DNA from: Faecalibacterium prausnitzii
GTDB lineage: Bacteria; Bacillota; Clostridia; Oscillospirales; Ruminococcaceae
Length of the DNA stretch: 64,000 nucleotides
Assembly (NCBI RefSeq): GCF_003287405.1
Contig: NZ_PRLD01000002.1
Location: 124,001 to 188,000, forward strand
Direction of reading: 5' to 3'
In this document: positions 32,019-39,685 of the stretch, one piece after another
Position numbering within the stretch: the first letter of the stretch is position 1
Layout: each line of letters starts with the position of its first letter
Program-made: the position numbers and the translations under genes
Notes under the pieces: model-generated
What the model was told of the DNA's origin: nothing
The model's input: the letters and a program-made list of their open reading frames with translations, nothing else
Database searches by the model: none

Positions 32019-32855
32019 CTACACCCCCACATCCTCCGCTACGTCGTCCCCCAGCAGCAGCGTCCATGCGCCGGCGGGGGCGTCCGGGGCGCAAAAAGCC
32101 GCCAGCAGGCCGGGCACGCGGCGCTGCCCGCAGCACAGTGCGGCGGGCACGGCAGGCAGCAGGCAGCGGCCGGTAACGGCGGCGCAGGGCACAAACTGTA
32201 CCCCAAGCCCGGGGGGCGGGGCAGCGCCGGCGGCAAACCAGCTGTCTAAGGTTTCCCGCAGCGGCGCGGGCAGCCGGCTGCGCACCGGCGGGTACTGCAC
32301 CAGCACCACCCGCCGCCCGGCAAGGGGGTCCTGCAGGGTAAAGCCGGTGTCGTGGTAAGCCTGCACCGGCACAGCCGCCCCTGCCAGATGCAGCACGGCG
32401 GCAAAGCAGCCCCGCTGCGGGCGTCCAAACACCGCCAGCAGCCCGCGCAGCAGCGCATACACCCCGGCGCAGCAGAGCAAAAGCTGCCCCGGGCGCACCG
32501 GCAAAAGCACGCTCAGGTTGTTGGCCTGCACCCCGGGCAGCACCACCGCGCCGCACAGCACGCCGTTCAGCGCCGCGTACCACCCGCACAGGCGGGCAAA
32601 GCTGCGCGCCCCGGGCACGCCGTAGCACACCGCTACCACGCAGCAGCAGCTGACTATTTTATATAGTACCGCCAGCGGGGTGCACCACGGCGGCGCCAGC
32701 AGGGCAAGGGTGCTTACGGCAGCCGCCGCGCTGCCCGCGCACAGCCGCAGCCCGGTGCAGCTGCGCCCGCACAAAAGCCCCGCGCCCAGCAGCAGCGCGG
32801 CGGCTGCGGCAAAGTTTACCAGCAGCAATTCGTCCACAAAAACAACTGTTTTCAT
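32019..32855 (-). CDS. spoIIGA: SpoIIGA, sigma-E processing aspartic protease
   Basis: 278 residues: five hydrophobic helices in the first ~150 residues, starting MKTVVFVDELLLVNFAA as in SpoIIGA, then a soluble domain with the catalytic motif AYHDTGFTLQDPL (Asp169) and P-x-R-x-VLVQ near by. SpoIIGA cleaves the pro-sequence of sigma-E at the septum. Very GC-rich and Ala/Cys-rich compared with relatives. Start has a weak SD AAGGCGGTG. Confidence 0.9.
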   Translation of the reverse strand: MKTVVFVDELLLVNFAAAAALLLGAGLLCGRSCTGLRLCAGSAAAAVSTLALLAPPWCTPLAVLYKIVSCCCVVAVCYGVPGARSFARLCGWYAALNGVLCGAVVLPGVQANNLSVLLPVRPGQLLLCCAGVYALLRGLLAVFGRPQRGCFAAVLHLAGAAVPVQAYHDTGFTLQDPLAGRRVVLVQYPPVRSRLPAPLRETLDSWFAAGAAPPPGLGVQFVPCAAVTGRCLLPAVPAALCCGQRRVPGLLAAFCAPDAPAGAWTLLLGDDVAEDVGV

Positions 32856-33006
32856 TGCAAAGCACCGCCTTATGGTTCTGAGAGCCAGTTTTTCATAAAA
32901 TTGCGAAAAAAACTGTCACACCAGAAAAACCCGCATGAACAGTGCATATTTGCTACAAAAGCCGGGACTGGGTTTCACAGTTTTTACACTTTTTTCAAAA
33001 AAGTAC

Positions 33007-33035
33007 TTGAACATTTCTGGAAAGTGTGGTATATT
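33007..33035 (+). promoter_or_regulatory. Promoter of the MAM-like gene
   Basis: TTGAAC (33007-33012), exactly 17 bp, TATATT (33030-33035); the leader then has AGCCGG-AAACA-CCGGTT hairpin (33057-33073) and a GGGAG SD. The 256-bp gap to spoIIGA is AT-rich and holds nothing else that I can see. Confidence 0.8.
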
Positions 33036-33113
33036 ATTGCCATCCTAGTAAGGATTGAGCCGGAAACACCGGTTCGAAAATATTTTTTCTATTTTTGAAG
33101 GGAGTAATTCATT

Positions 33114-33563
33114 ATGATGATGCCTGCAAATTTCTCTGCTGTGTCTGAGAACGAAATGACCTACGTTATCGGTGGCGGCGTTGCTGACTACCTGGCCCCC
33201 GTGATGGAGTCTGCTCAGTGGCAGAACTTCAGCAAGAACATGGTGACTGTGGTCGGTAACAAGTACCTGAGCGGTTTCCTGACCAACACCGTTGGCGCTA
33301 TGTTCAGCGGCACCTGGAAGCCCGGCGTTGGCATGGCTGGCTTCGGCAAGCAGTTCGGCGACATCTGGGCTGTTAACTACACCAACAAGCTGGGCGATGA
33401 CACCACCGGCTTCCAGAAGTTCAAGTGGGGCCTGAAGGGCGCTGGCAACATCGCTCTGAACGTTGTTGGCAACCTGGCTGCTATCTACAACCTGGGCTTC
33501 GGCACCGTGAAGAACGCTGCTTCCGAGAGCACCTTCGTTAAGAATGGCGATTTCGCTTTCTAA
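33114..33563 (+). CDS. mam: MAM-like secreted protein (microbial anti-inflammatory molecule homologue) with double-glycine leader
   Basis: 149 residues. Leader MMMPANFSAVSENEMTYVIG ends in GGG (20-22), a double-glycine leader of the kind cut by peptidase-containing ABC exporters. The triple Met and ENEMTYV-x-GG match the start of MAM of Faecalibacterium prausnitzii (recalled); downstream NMVTVVGNKYLSGFLTNTVG, MFSGTWK and AAIYNLG also align with MAM by eye. Codon use is extreme (AAC, AAG, CTG, GGC almost exclusively), a mark of very high expression, matching the strong promoter. MAM peptides reduce NF-kB signalling in host cells (literature). No exporter gene is adjacent. Confidence 0.85.
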   Translation: MMMPANFSAVSENEMTYVIGGGVADYLAPVMESAQWQNFSKNMVTVVGNKYLSGFLTNTVGAMFSGTWKPGVGMAGFGKQFGDIWAVNYTNKLGDDTTGFQKFKWGLKGAGNIALNVVGNLAAIYNLGFGTVKNAASESTFVKNGDFAF

Positions 33564-33635
33564 TCAGTTTTAACTGACTAGATCATGCTTGCGTGACTGT
33601 ACCTTTAGGGGTGCAGGGAACATAACAGCATAATG

Positions 33636-33673
33636 ACACCCCCGTGGGCGTAAGCCTGCGGGGGTGTTTTTTT
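33636..33673 (+). terminator. Terminator of the MAM-like gene
   Basis: ACACCCCCG/CGGGGGTGT stem and seven T residues, 73 bp after the stop; a short CAGTTTTAACTG dyad precedes it. Confidence 0.9.
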
Positions 33674-33905
33674 ACCCCTTCCGTCTCGCTGCGCTCGCCA
33701 GCTCCCCCAAGGGGGCGCCTTAGGTGCAGCCGGAAAGTTTGCTATCACCGCCCAAAGCCGTCCCCTTGGACAGACTCTCCCCGGCCGGGGAGAGATGTCG
33801 CGTTAGCGACAGAGTGGGGAGCGGGTGGCTGCGAACGTAGTGAGCAGACGGAAGGGGTACACTCCGGGAAGTCGCTAACCGGAAAAACGAGACTGAGAGG
33901 GTTTT
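33673..33905. repeat. Palindromic intergenic element, copy 3
   Basis: TACCCCTTCCGTCT (33673-33686) is exactly inverted at 33846-33859; inside are GCTCCCCCAAGGGGGCG, CTCTCCCCGGCCGGGGAGAG and TGTCGCGTTAGCGACA stems; the right flank ends with GACTGAGAGGGTT, the same end as copy 1. No gene inside. Confidence 0.75.
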
Positions 33906-34024
33906 CCCACGTTCACACTTCTTTTACCAGACTGTTACTTTCCGTTTTATGCGGTTTGTGGTATACTATGGTCAACATGGGTCACCATGGCTACACTGAA
34001 ACAGACAGGATGTGAAATCCTCTT

Positions 34025-35953
34025 ATGAAAGATGGTTTTTTAAAGGCAGCTGCCTTTTCGCCCGCCTTGCGGGTGGCAGACTGCACCTATAACGCGCAGC
34101 AGGTGCTGGCGCAGCTGCAAGCTGCCGCGCAGCGCGGGGTAAAGCTGGCGGTATTCCCGGAGTTTTGCCTTACCGGCTACACCTGCGGCGATTTGTTTTT
34201 GCAGCGCACTTTGCAGCAGGGCGCACTGGATGCGCTGGAATGGCTGCTTGCGCAGACCCGCACGCTGGATACCGTGGCGCTGGTGGGCTTGCCGCTGCTG
34301 GTACACGGCAAGCTGTACAACTGCGCCGCCGTGCTGTGCCGCGGGCAGCTGCTGGGCATCGTGCCCAAGACCTACCTGCCCAACTACGGCGAGTTCTACG
34401 AAAAACGGCAGTTCACCCCCGGCAGCACCGAGGTGCAGACGGTGACTGTCTGCGGGCAGCAGGTGCTTTTTGGTACGTCGCTGCTGTTCCGCTGCCGCCA
34501 GATGCCCAGCTTTGTGCTGGGCGTGGAGCTGTGCGAGGACTTGTGGAGCGCGCTGCCGCCTTCCACCTTCCACGCGCTGGCGGGCGCTACCGTCATTGCA
34601 AACCTTTCTGCCAGCGACGAGACCGTGGGCAAAGCCGAGTACCGCCGCGCACTGGTGGCAAACCAGTCCGCCCGGCTGCTGTGCGGCTACCTGTACGCCT
34701 CGGCAGGGCACGGTGAAAGCACCACGGACATGGTGTTTGCCGGCCACGACCTCATCGCCGAGGACGGCAGCATTCTTGCCGAGACTGCGCCCTTTGCGGG
34801 CGACCATGCCGAGACCGAGCTGGACTGCCAGCGCATGGAAGCCGAGCGTGCCCGCAACACCAGCTTTGAGCCCAGCGCCGAGGGCTACGTCACGGTGGAA
34901 TTTGACCTTGCACCGGAGGAAACGGTGCTCACCCGCCGCATTGACCCTGCGCCCTTTGTGCCGGGCGACCCGCAGCGCCGCGCCGCCCGGTGCGAGCTGA
35001 TTTTAAAAATGCAGGCCGACGGCCTTGCCAAGCGGCTGGAGCACGCCCGCGCAAAAACGGCGGTCATTGGCATTTCCGGCGGCTTGGACAGCTGCCTTGC
35101 CCTGCTGGTGGCAGTGCGCGCCATGAAGCAGCTGCACCGCCTCGCCGCCGATGTGCTGGCGGTGACCATGCCCTGCTTTGGCACCACCAAGCGCACCCGC
35201 AGCAACGCCGAGATTTTGTGCGGGGAGCTGGGCGTGAGCTTTCAGGAGATCCGCATTGCCAACACTGTGCGCAGCCACTTTGCGGATATCGGACAGGACG
35301 AGAAGGTGCTGGACGTCACCTTTGAAAACGGGCAGGCGCGTGTGCGCACGCTGGAGCTGATGGATCTTGCCAACCGCACCGGCGGCCTTGTGGTGGGCAC
35401 GGGCGACCTTTCGGAGCTGGCGCTGGGCTGGGCGACCTACAACGGCGACCACATGAGTATGTACGGCGTAAATGCCGGTGTGCCCAAAACGCTGGTGCGT
35501 TATCTGGTGCAGTACGAAGCCGAGACTGCCGCCACCGCCGCTTTGCACGATGTGCTGCTGGATATTCTGGCTACCCCGGTCTCGCCGGAGCTGCTGCCCG
35601 CCAAGGACGGCGAAATTGCACAGATCACCGAGGATCTGGTGGGCCCCTACGAGCTGCACGATTTTTACTTGTATTATGTGCTGCGCTGCGGCTTTGGCCC
35701 GGCAAAGATCTACCGGCTGGCAAAGGCTGCCTTTGCGGGCAGGGCAGAGTACACGGACGCCGTGCTGTACAAGTGGCTGCGCAACTTCTACTGGCGCTTT
35801 TTTGCCCAGCAGTTCAAACGCAGCTGCCTGCCGGATGGCCCCAAGGTGGGCAGCGTGACCCTTTCGCCCCGGGGCGACTGGCGGATGCCCAGCGACGCTT
35901 GCGCCACCCTTTGGCTGGCAGAGCTGGAGCAGCTCAAGCCCGGGGAGCAGTAA
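34025..35953 (+). CDS. nadE: Glutamine-dependent NAD+ synthetase
   Basis: 642 residues, two domains. N-terminal nitrilase-type glutaminase (1-~290): Glu in AVFPEFCLTGY, Lys in VPKTYLPNYGEFYEKRQF and Cys in GVELCEDLW. C-terminal synthetase (~320-640): P-loop GISGGLDSCLALL, GTGDLSELALGWATYNGDH. Amidates nicotinic acid adenine dinucleotide using ammonia from glutamine. TATACT (33961-33966) is the likely -10; SD is weak. Confidence 0.96.
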   Translation: MKDGFLKAAAFSPALRVADCTYNAQQVLAQLQAAAQRGVKLAVFPEFCLTGYTCGDLFLQRTLQQGALDALEWLLAQTRTLDTVALVGLPLLVHGKLYNCAAVLCRGQLLGIVPKTYLPNYGEFYEKRQFTPGSTEVQTVTVCGQQVLFGTSLLFRCRQMPSFVLGVELCEDLWSALPPSTFHALAGATVIANLSASDETVGKAEYRRALVANQSARLLCGYLYASAGHGESTTDMVFAGHDLIAEDGSILAETAPFAGDHAETELDCQRMEAERARNTSFEPSAEGYVTVEFDLAPEETVLTRRIDPAPFVPGDPQRRAARCELILKMQADGLAKRLEHARAKTAVIGISGGLDSCLALLVAVRAMKQLHRLAADVLAVTMPCFGTTKRTRSNAEILCGELGVSFQEIRIANTVRSHFADIGQDEKVLDVTFENGQARVRTLELMDLANRTGGLVVGTGDLSELALGWATYNGDHMSMYGVNAGVPKTLVRYLVQYEAETAATAALHDVLLDILATPVSPELLPAKDGEIAQITEDLVGPYELHDFYLYYVLRCGFGPAKIYRLAKAAFAGRAEYTDAVLYKWLRNFYWRFFAQQFKRSCLPDGPKVGSVTLSPRGDWRMPSDACATLWLAELEQLKPGEQ

Positions 35954-35956
35954 GCT

Positions 35957-36310
35957 ATGAAGAACAAAAAGCTTTTGACCAATATCCTGTTTGCAGCGGT
36001 GGTGCTGGCCATCGCAGCGGTACTGCTGGCTGCGCGCAGCCGCAGCGCCACCGGCGGAAAACTGGCTGCCCAGCTGATCTACGGCGACAACAATGCCGTG
36101 CTGGACATTCCGCTGGACAAGGACGAGACTTACAGTGTGGACACCGGTTATTATACGGTGCATATAGAGGTAAAGGACGGCAGCGCGCGGTTTATTGAAT
36201 CGCCCTGCCCGGATCACATCTGCGAGGGCTTTGGCTGGCTGTCGGCGGAGGATCAGACCGCCACCTGCCTGCCCGCCCGCGCCGTGCTGACCATCGTTCC
36301 GGTGGGCTAA
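35957..36310 (+). CDS. Membrane-anchored NusG domain II protein
   Basis: 117 residues: KNKKLLTNILFAAVVLAIAAVLLAA signal anchor, then a small beta domain with LIYGDNNAVLDIPL, YYTVHIEVKDGSARFIES, PCPDHICEGFGWLS and CLPARAVLTIV, the NusG-II fold found alone in Clostridia (Cys pair conserved). Starts 3 bp after nadE and is followed by the LCP gene, so one operon. In other Firmicutes it accompanies flavin/RNF-related genes; role unknown. Confidence 0.85.
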   Translation: MKNKKLLTNILFAAVVLAIAAVLLAARSRSATGGKLAAQLIYGDNNAVLDIPLDKDETYSVDTGYYTVHIEVKDGSARFIESPCPDHICEGFGWLSAEDQTATCLPARAVLTIVPVG

Positions 36311-36325
36311 AAAAGGAGTATTCTC

Positions 36326-38014
36326 ATGTTGGACGAAAACGAGCATTCCCGCAAGGAGGACGGCCGCTCCCTGCACCGCCTTTTGCACAAGACTGAGCAG
36401 CAGGACGCCACCGTGGAGGTGGACAGCGCCGCATTTTTCTCGGAGCTGCCGCCGGAGCAATCTGCTCCGCCGCCCCGCCGCCCGCAGCAAAACACCCCCC
36501 GCACCACGGTGTCCGGGGGAAATGGGGCATACCAGCCCCCGAAACGAGGGAAGATCTTGCTGATCGTACAGGCAATTTTAAGCGTTCTGGCGCTGGTGCA
36601 GCTATGGCGCACCCAGATGCTGCCGGTGCTGTATCTGGTGGTGCTGGCGGCGCTGCTTGCACTGCTGTGGCTGCTGGTCAAGCGCTGTCAGGAGTACAAA
36701 ACTGCAGGCGCGGTGTCCCGGGCATTCTCGGTGGTGCTGTGTGCTGCCATGGCGCTGGGCTGCGTGTGGGCGCAGCAGGGTCTGACGGCGCTGGGCGATA
36801 TGACCACCGGCTTTTTGAGCGACGCCGAGGCGAAAAAGATCACCAAAGAGCCTTTTGTGGTGTACCTGAGCGGCGTGGATACCCGCGGCGAGCTGACCGA
36901 AAAAGCCCGCAGCGATGTGAATATCCTTGCCGCCGTGAACCCCGAGACCAAGCAGGTGGTGCTGATCAACACCCCGCGCGATTACTATGTGGATCTTGCC
37001 GGAACAAACAGCAAGGATAAGCTGACCCATGCCGGCCTTTACGGCGTGCAGACCAGCATGGACACCCTTGGCAACCTTTACGGGGTGGATGTGCAGCACT
37101 ACATCCGCATCAATTTTGCAGGCTTTATCAACATCGTTGATGCGCTGGGCGGCGTGGACGTATACTCCGATCAGGCGTTCACCTCGGTGGGCAGCCCCGG
37201 CTACTACGACCCCACCACCTTTGCCGAGGGCTGGAACCATCTGGACGGCAAGGCTGCGCTGGCCTTTGCCCGCGAGCGCCATGCCTTTAAGACCGGCGAC
37301 GTGCAGCGCGGCATCAACCAGATGAAGGTGATCGATGCCATGCTGAACAAGATCAAGTCCCCGGCGCTGCTGATGGGATTTTCCAAGATCATGGATTCTG
37401 CCGCCGATTGCTTCGTCACCAGCCTTTCCCAGAACCAGATCAGCGCACTGGTGCGGATGCAGCTCAGCGATTTTGCAGAGTGGAACATTGAAAGCTACAC
37501 CGTTACCGGCTCCTCCGGCAGCAGCACCAAGTGCTACTCTGCCAAGGGGCAGAAGCTCTATGTCATGAAACCGGACGAAAACTCCGTGGCAAAGGCCAAG
37601 GCGATGGTCGCGGCGGTGTTGGGCGGCGAGGGCACGGTAAGCTCCACCACCCAGACCCCGGAAAAGACGGACGTGTACACCCCCACCGCCGACCCCGATG
37701 CCGCTGTCTCTGTGCCTGAGACGCCCGCCGACAGCGTGATCGTGGAAGAACCGGTGGAAAGCGTGCCCGAACAGTCTGGTGAGCAGCCTGCGGAGCAGCC
37801 CGCCGAACAGCCGGCAGAGCAGCCTGCAGAAACGCCCGCCGAGCAGCCCGCTGCCACCGAGACGCCACAGCCGGAGACCCCCGCCGAGGGCGGCAGCACC
37901 GAGACGCCCGCCGTCAGCCTGCCCACGCAGGAGCAGGTAGAGCAGACCGCAGGCTCGCTGTACAGTGCCGCTTCCACCGTGCTGGACGCCATCCTTGGCG
38001 GCAGCGGGAACTGA
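36326..38014 (+). CDS. LytR-CpsA-Psr (LCP) family cell-wall polymer ligase
   Basis: 562 residues. Cytoplasmic N-terminus (1-~75), three hydrophobic helices (~75-150), then the LCP domain: FVVYLSGVDTRGELTEKARSDVNILAAVNPETKQVVLINTPRDYYV, YGVDVQHYIRINFAGFINIVDALGGVDVYS and FARERHAFKTGDVQRGINQ. These motifs carry the Arg/Asp residues that bind polyprenyl-phosphate. It attaches glycopolymers to peptidoglycan. The C-terminal ~110 residues are low-complexity with repeated EQPA units. GGAG SD before ATG 36326. Confidence 0.94.
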   Translation: MLDENEHSRKEDGRSLHRLLHKTEQQDATVEVDSAAFFSELPPEQSAPPPRRPQQNTPRTTVSGGNGAYQPPKRGKILLIVQAILSVLALVQLWRTQMLPVLYLVVLAALLALLWLLVKRCQEYKTAGAVSRAFSVVLCAAMALGCVWAQQGLTALGDMTTGFLSDAEAKKITKEPFVVYLSGVDTRGELTEKARSDVNILAAVNPETKQVVLINTPRDYYVDLAGTNSKDKLTHAGLYGVQTSMDTLGNLYGVDVQHYIRINFAGFINIVDALGGVDVYSDQAFTSVGSPGYYDPTTFAEGWNHLDGKAALAFARERHAFKTGDVQRGINQMKVIDAMLNKIKSPALLMGFSKIMDSAADCFVTSLSQNQISALVRMQLSDFAEWNIESYTVTGSSGSSTKCYSAKGQKLYVMKPDENSVAKAKAMVAAVLGGEGTVSSTTQTPEKTDVYTPTADPDAAVSVPETPADSVIVEEPVESVPEQSGEQPAEQPAEQPAEQPAETPAEQPAATETPQPETPAEGGSTETPAVSLPTQEQVEQTAGSLYSAASTVLDAILGGSGN

Positions 38015-38037
38015 GCATCCCTTTTGCGTAAACAACA

Positions 38038-38077
38038 AAGAGGTCACTGCACAAATCCTGTGCGGTGGCCTCTTTTT
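38038..38077 (+). terminator. LCP gene terminator
   Basis: AAGAGGTCAC..GTGGCCTCTTTTT hairpin 24 bp after the stop. Confidence 0.8.
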
Positions 38078-38093
38078 ACGTTGCTGCAACAAA

Positions 38094-38120
38094 AAAGCTG
38101 CCTGCATAGCAGCAGACAGC
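38094..38120 (-). terminator. rnpB terminator
   Basis: GCTGTCTGC/GCAGGCAGC stem with TTTTTT on the minus strand, directly 3' of RNase P RNA. Confidence 0.85.
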
Positions 38121-38134
38121 GCAAAAACACAAAA

Positions 38135-38482
38135 GGGAAAACGAGATAGACCGTAAGCCGGGTTCTGTATTAAACGACGATCTGTCTAGGCCTGCCATTG
38201 CTGACAGGCTCGTGCCGCCTTCGGGACACGCGAGCAGCGCTGTACGTCCCATATAGGCGTTGCTTCCGGTAGGGTTTACAAAGCCGCATGGTCACCCATG
38301 CGCTGGTGAGCTCTTACCTCGCCGTTTCATCCTTACCGCATTGCTGCGGCGGTTTGTTTTCTGTTGCACTTTCCCTAAGGTCACCCTCGGCTGCCGTTAG
38401 CAGTTACCGTGCTCTGTGAGGCCCGGACTTTCCTCAGAGCGGTCAAAGCCGCCCCGCCGCCGTATGTTCCACTCGTTTTCCG
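38135..38482 (-). ncRNA. rnpB: RNase P RNA (class A)
   Basis: Minus strand contains the universally conserved GAGGAAAGTCCGGGC (P4 5' strand, CR-I), GGTAACTGCTAACGGC, AGGGTGACCTTAGGGAAAGTGC-type region, GGTAAGAGCTCACCAGC and the 3' ACAGAACCCGGCTTACGG-type segment. P1 pairs GGAAAACGAG (5') with CTCGTTTTCC (3'), fixing the ends. About 348 nt. Confidence 0.95.
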
Positions 38483-38488
38483 TTCCTC

Positions 38489-38540
38489 ATGATACCATAA
38501 AAAAGTAAGATTTGCAAGTGAAACGGATTTTTGTTATAAT
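38489..38540. promoter_or_regulatory. Divergent promoters sharing one -35 hexamer (rnpB leftward, pseudouridine synthase rightward)
   Basis: TTGCAA (38512-38517) is its own complement. Leftward: 17-bp spacer to TATCAT (38494-38489), start near the mature 5' end of rnpB. Rightward: 17-bp spacer to TATAAT (38535-38540), serving the gene at 38584. Both directions have ideal spacing, so polymerase binding should be mutually exclusive. Confidence 0.7.
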
Positions 38541-38583
38541 ATCATTTGTATTTTTTGTGGATTTTGCAGGGGAGGGGCAGGCC

Positions 38584-39495
38584 ATGCAGCTGTATTTTGC
38601 CGTGCCGGATACGGCAGCCACCCACGAGGGGGTGCTGGTGCGCAGCTTTCTGCGCCAGTGTGCCGTCTCTACCGACCTTGCCCGGGCGGTCAAGTTCCGG
38701 GGCGGCGGCTTTTTTGCGGACGGTGTGCCTGTGCTGGCAAACCGGCGCATCTTCCCCGGGCAGGTGCTTTCCTTTGCCCTGCCGCCGGAAGGGGACGGTG
38801 TGACCCCGCAGCCGGAGATCCCGGTCAAGGTGGTCTACGAGGATGCCTTTGCTGTGGTGCTGGAAAAGCCGCCGCAGCTGGCGGTGCACCCCACCCTGAA
38901 CTACCCCGGCGGTACGCTGGCAAACGGCTACGCGGCGTGGGCGACTGCCCACGGCCACAGCCCGGTGTTCCGCCCGGTGAACCGCATTGATAAGGACACC
39001 AGCGGCCTTGTGCTGGCGGCGAAAAACGCCTACGCCGCACCGCTGCTGGCAGGCGGGGTGGAAAAGCTGTACTATGCCGTTGCGCAGGGCGCGCTGCCGC
39101 CGGGGGAAGGGGTCATCGATGCACCCATCGGCCGCCGGGGCGACAGCATCATCGGGCGCTGCGTCACCCCCGAGGGCAAGCCCAGCCGCACGGAGTATAC
39201 TATTATAAAGGAAGAAAACGGCCTTAGCCTTGCAGCCTGTGTGCCGGTGACCGGCCGCACCCACCAGATCCGGGTGCATTTTGCGTCTATTGGCCATCCG
39301 CTTGCCGGGGACGACCTTTACGGCGGCAGCCGGGAGCGCATTGGCCGGCAGGCGCTGCACTGCGCCCGGCAGAGCTTTGCGGTGCCTGTGTACACCCCGC
39401 TGCCGGACGGCATCCGGGTGGAAATGCCCTTGCAGCTGCGCACGGTCACGGTGGAAAGCCCGCTGCCGCCGGATATGGAAGCGCTTTTTTCGTGA
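38584..39495 (+). CDS. RluA-family pseudouridine synthase
   Basis: 303 residues. N-terminal S4-like segment, then catalytic core: VVLEKPPQLAVHPT, FRPVNRIDKDTSGLVLAAKN (catalytic Asp in RIDKDTSG), GRTHQIRVHFASIGHPLAGDDLYGG. Modifies uridine in rRNA or tRNA; exact target not predictable. ATG 38584 follows GGGGAGGGG; the upstream extension to 38512 crosses the promoter and is rejected. Confidence 0.93.
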   Translation: MQLYFAVPDTAATHEGVLVRSFLRQCAVSTDLARAVKFRGGGFFADGVPVLANRRIFPGQVLSFALPPEGDGVTPQPEIPVKVVYEDAFAVVLEKPPQLAVHPTLNYPGGTLANGYAAWATAHGHSPVFRPVNRIDKDTSGLVLAAKNAYAAPLLAGGVEKLYYAVAQGALPPGEGVIDAPIGRRGDSIIGRCVTPEGKPSRTEYTIIKEENGLSLAACVPVTGRTHQIRVHFASIGHPLAGDDLYGGSRERIGRQALHCARQSFAVPVYTPLPDGIRVEMPLQLRTVTVESPLPPDMEALFS

Positions 39496-39533
39496 AAACT
39501 GCGTGAAAAAGTAGCCAAATTTTATGTAAGCGC

Positions 39534-39685
39534 TTGTTTCAAACCATGCAAAGTGTATAATAAAAAAGAGAGCATATTGTGTACAGGCCCTGTTGGCCTT
39601 TTGAACAGGGGAACGTACACCATCTAGCTGCTGCGTTCCGGGCCGAAAAAATGCCCTGCAGCGGCGCAGGAAGGAGAAAATCCCG
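39534..39685 (+). promoter_or_regulatory. Promoter and structured leader of the M23 hydrolase gene
   Basis: TTGTTT (39534-39539), 16 bp, TATAAT (39556-39561). The ~120-nt leader folds into GTGTAC..CCCTGTT/AACAGGG..GTACAC (39579-39620) and a second GC-rich stem (CTGCTGCG..CAGCGGCGCAG). No riboswitch class recognised. Confidence 0.6.

Noticed and set aside
37780-37850. Short tandem repeats encoding EQPA units, considered as a DNA repeat or CRISPR
   Set aside because: They are in-frame protein repeats in the LCP C-terminus with no constant repeat/spacer structure. No CRISPR array was seen anywhere in the window.
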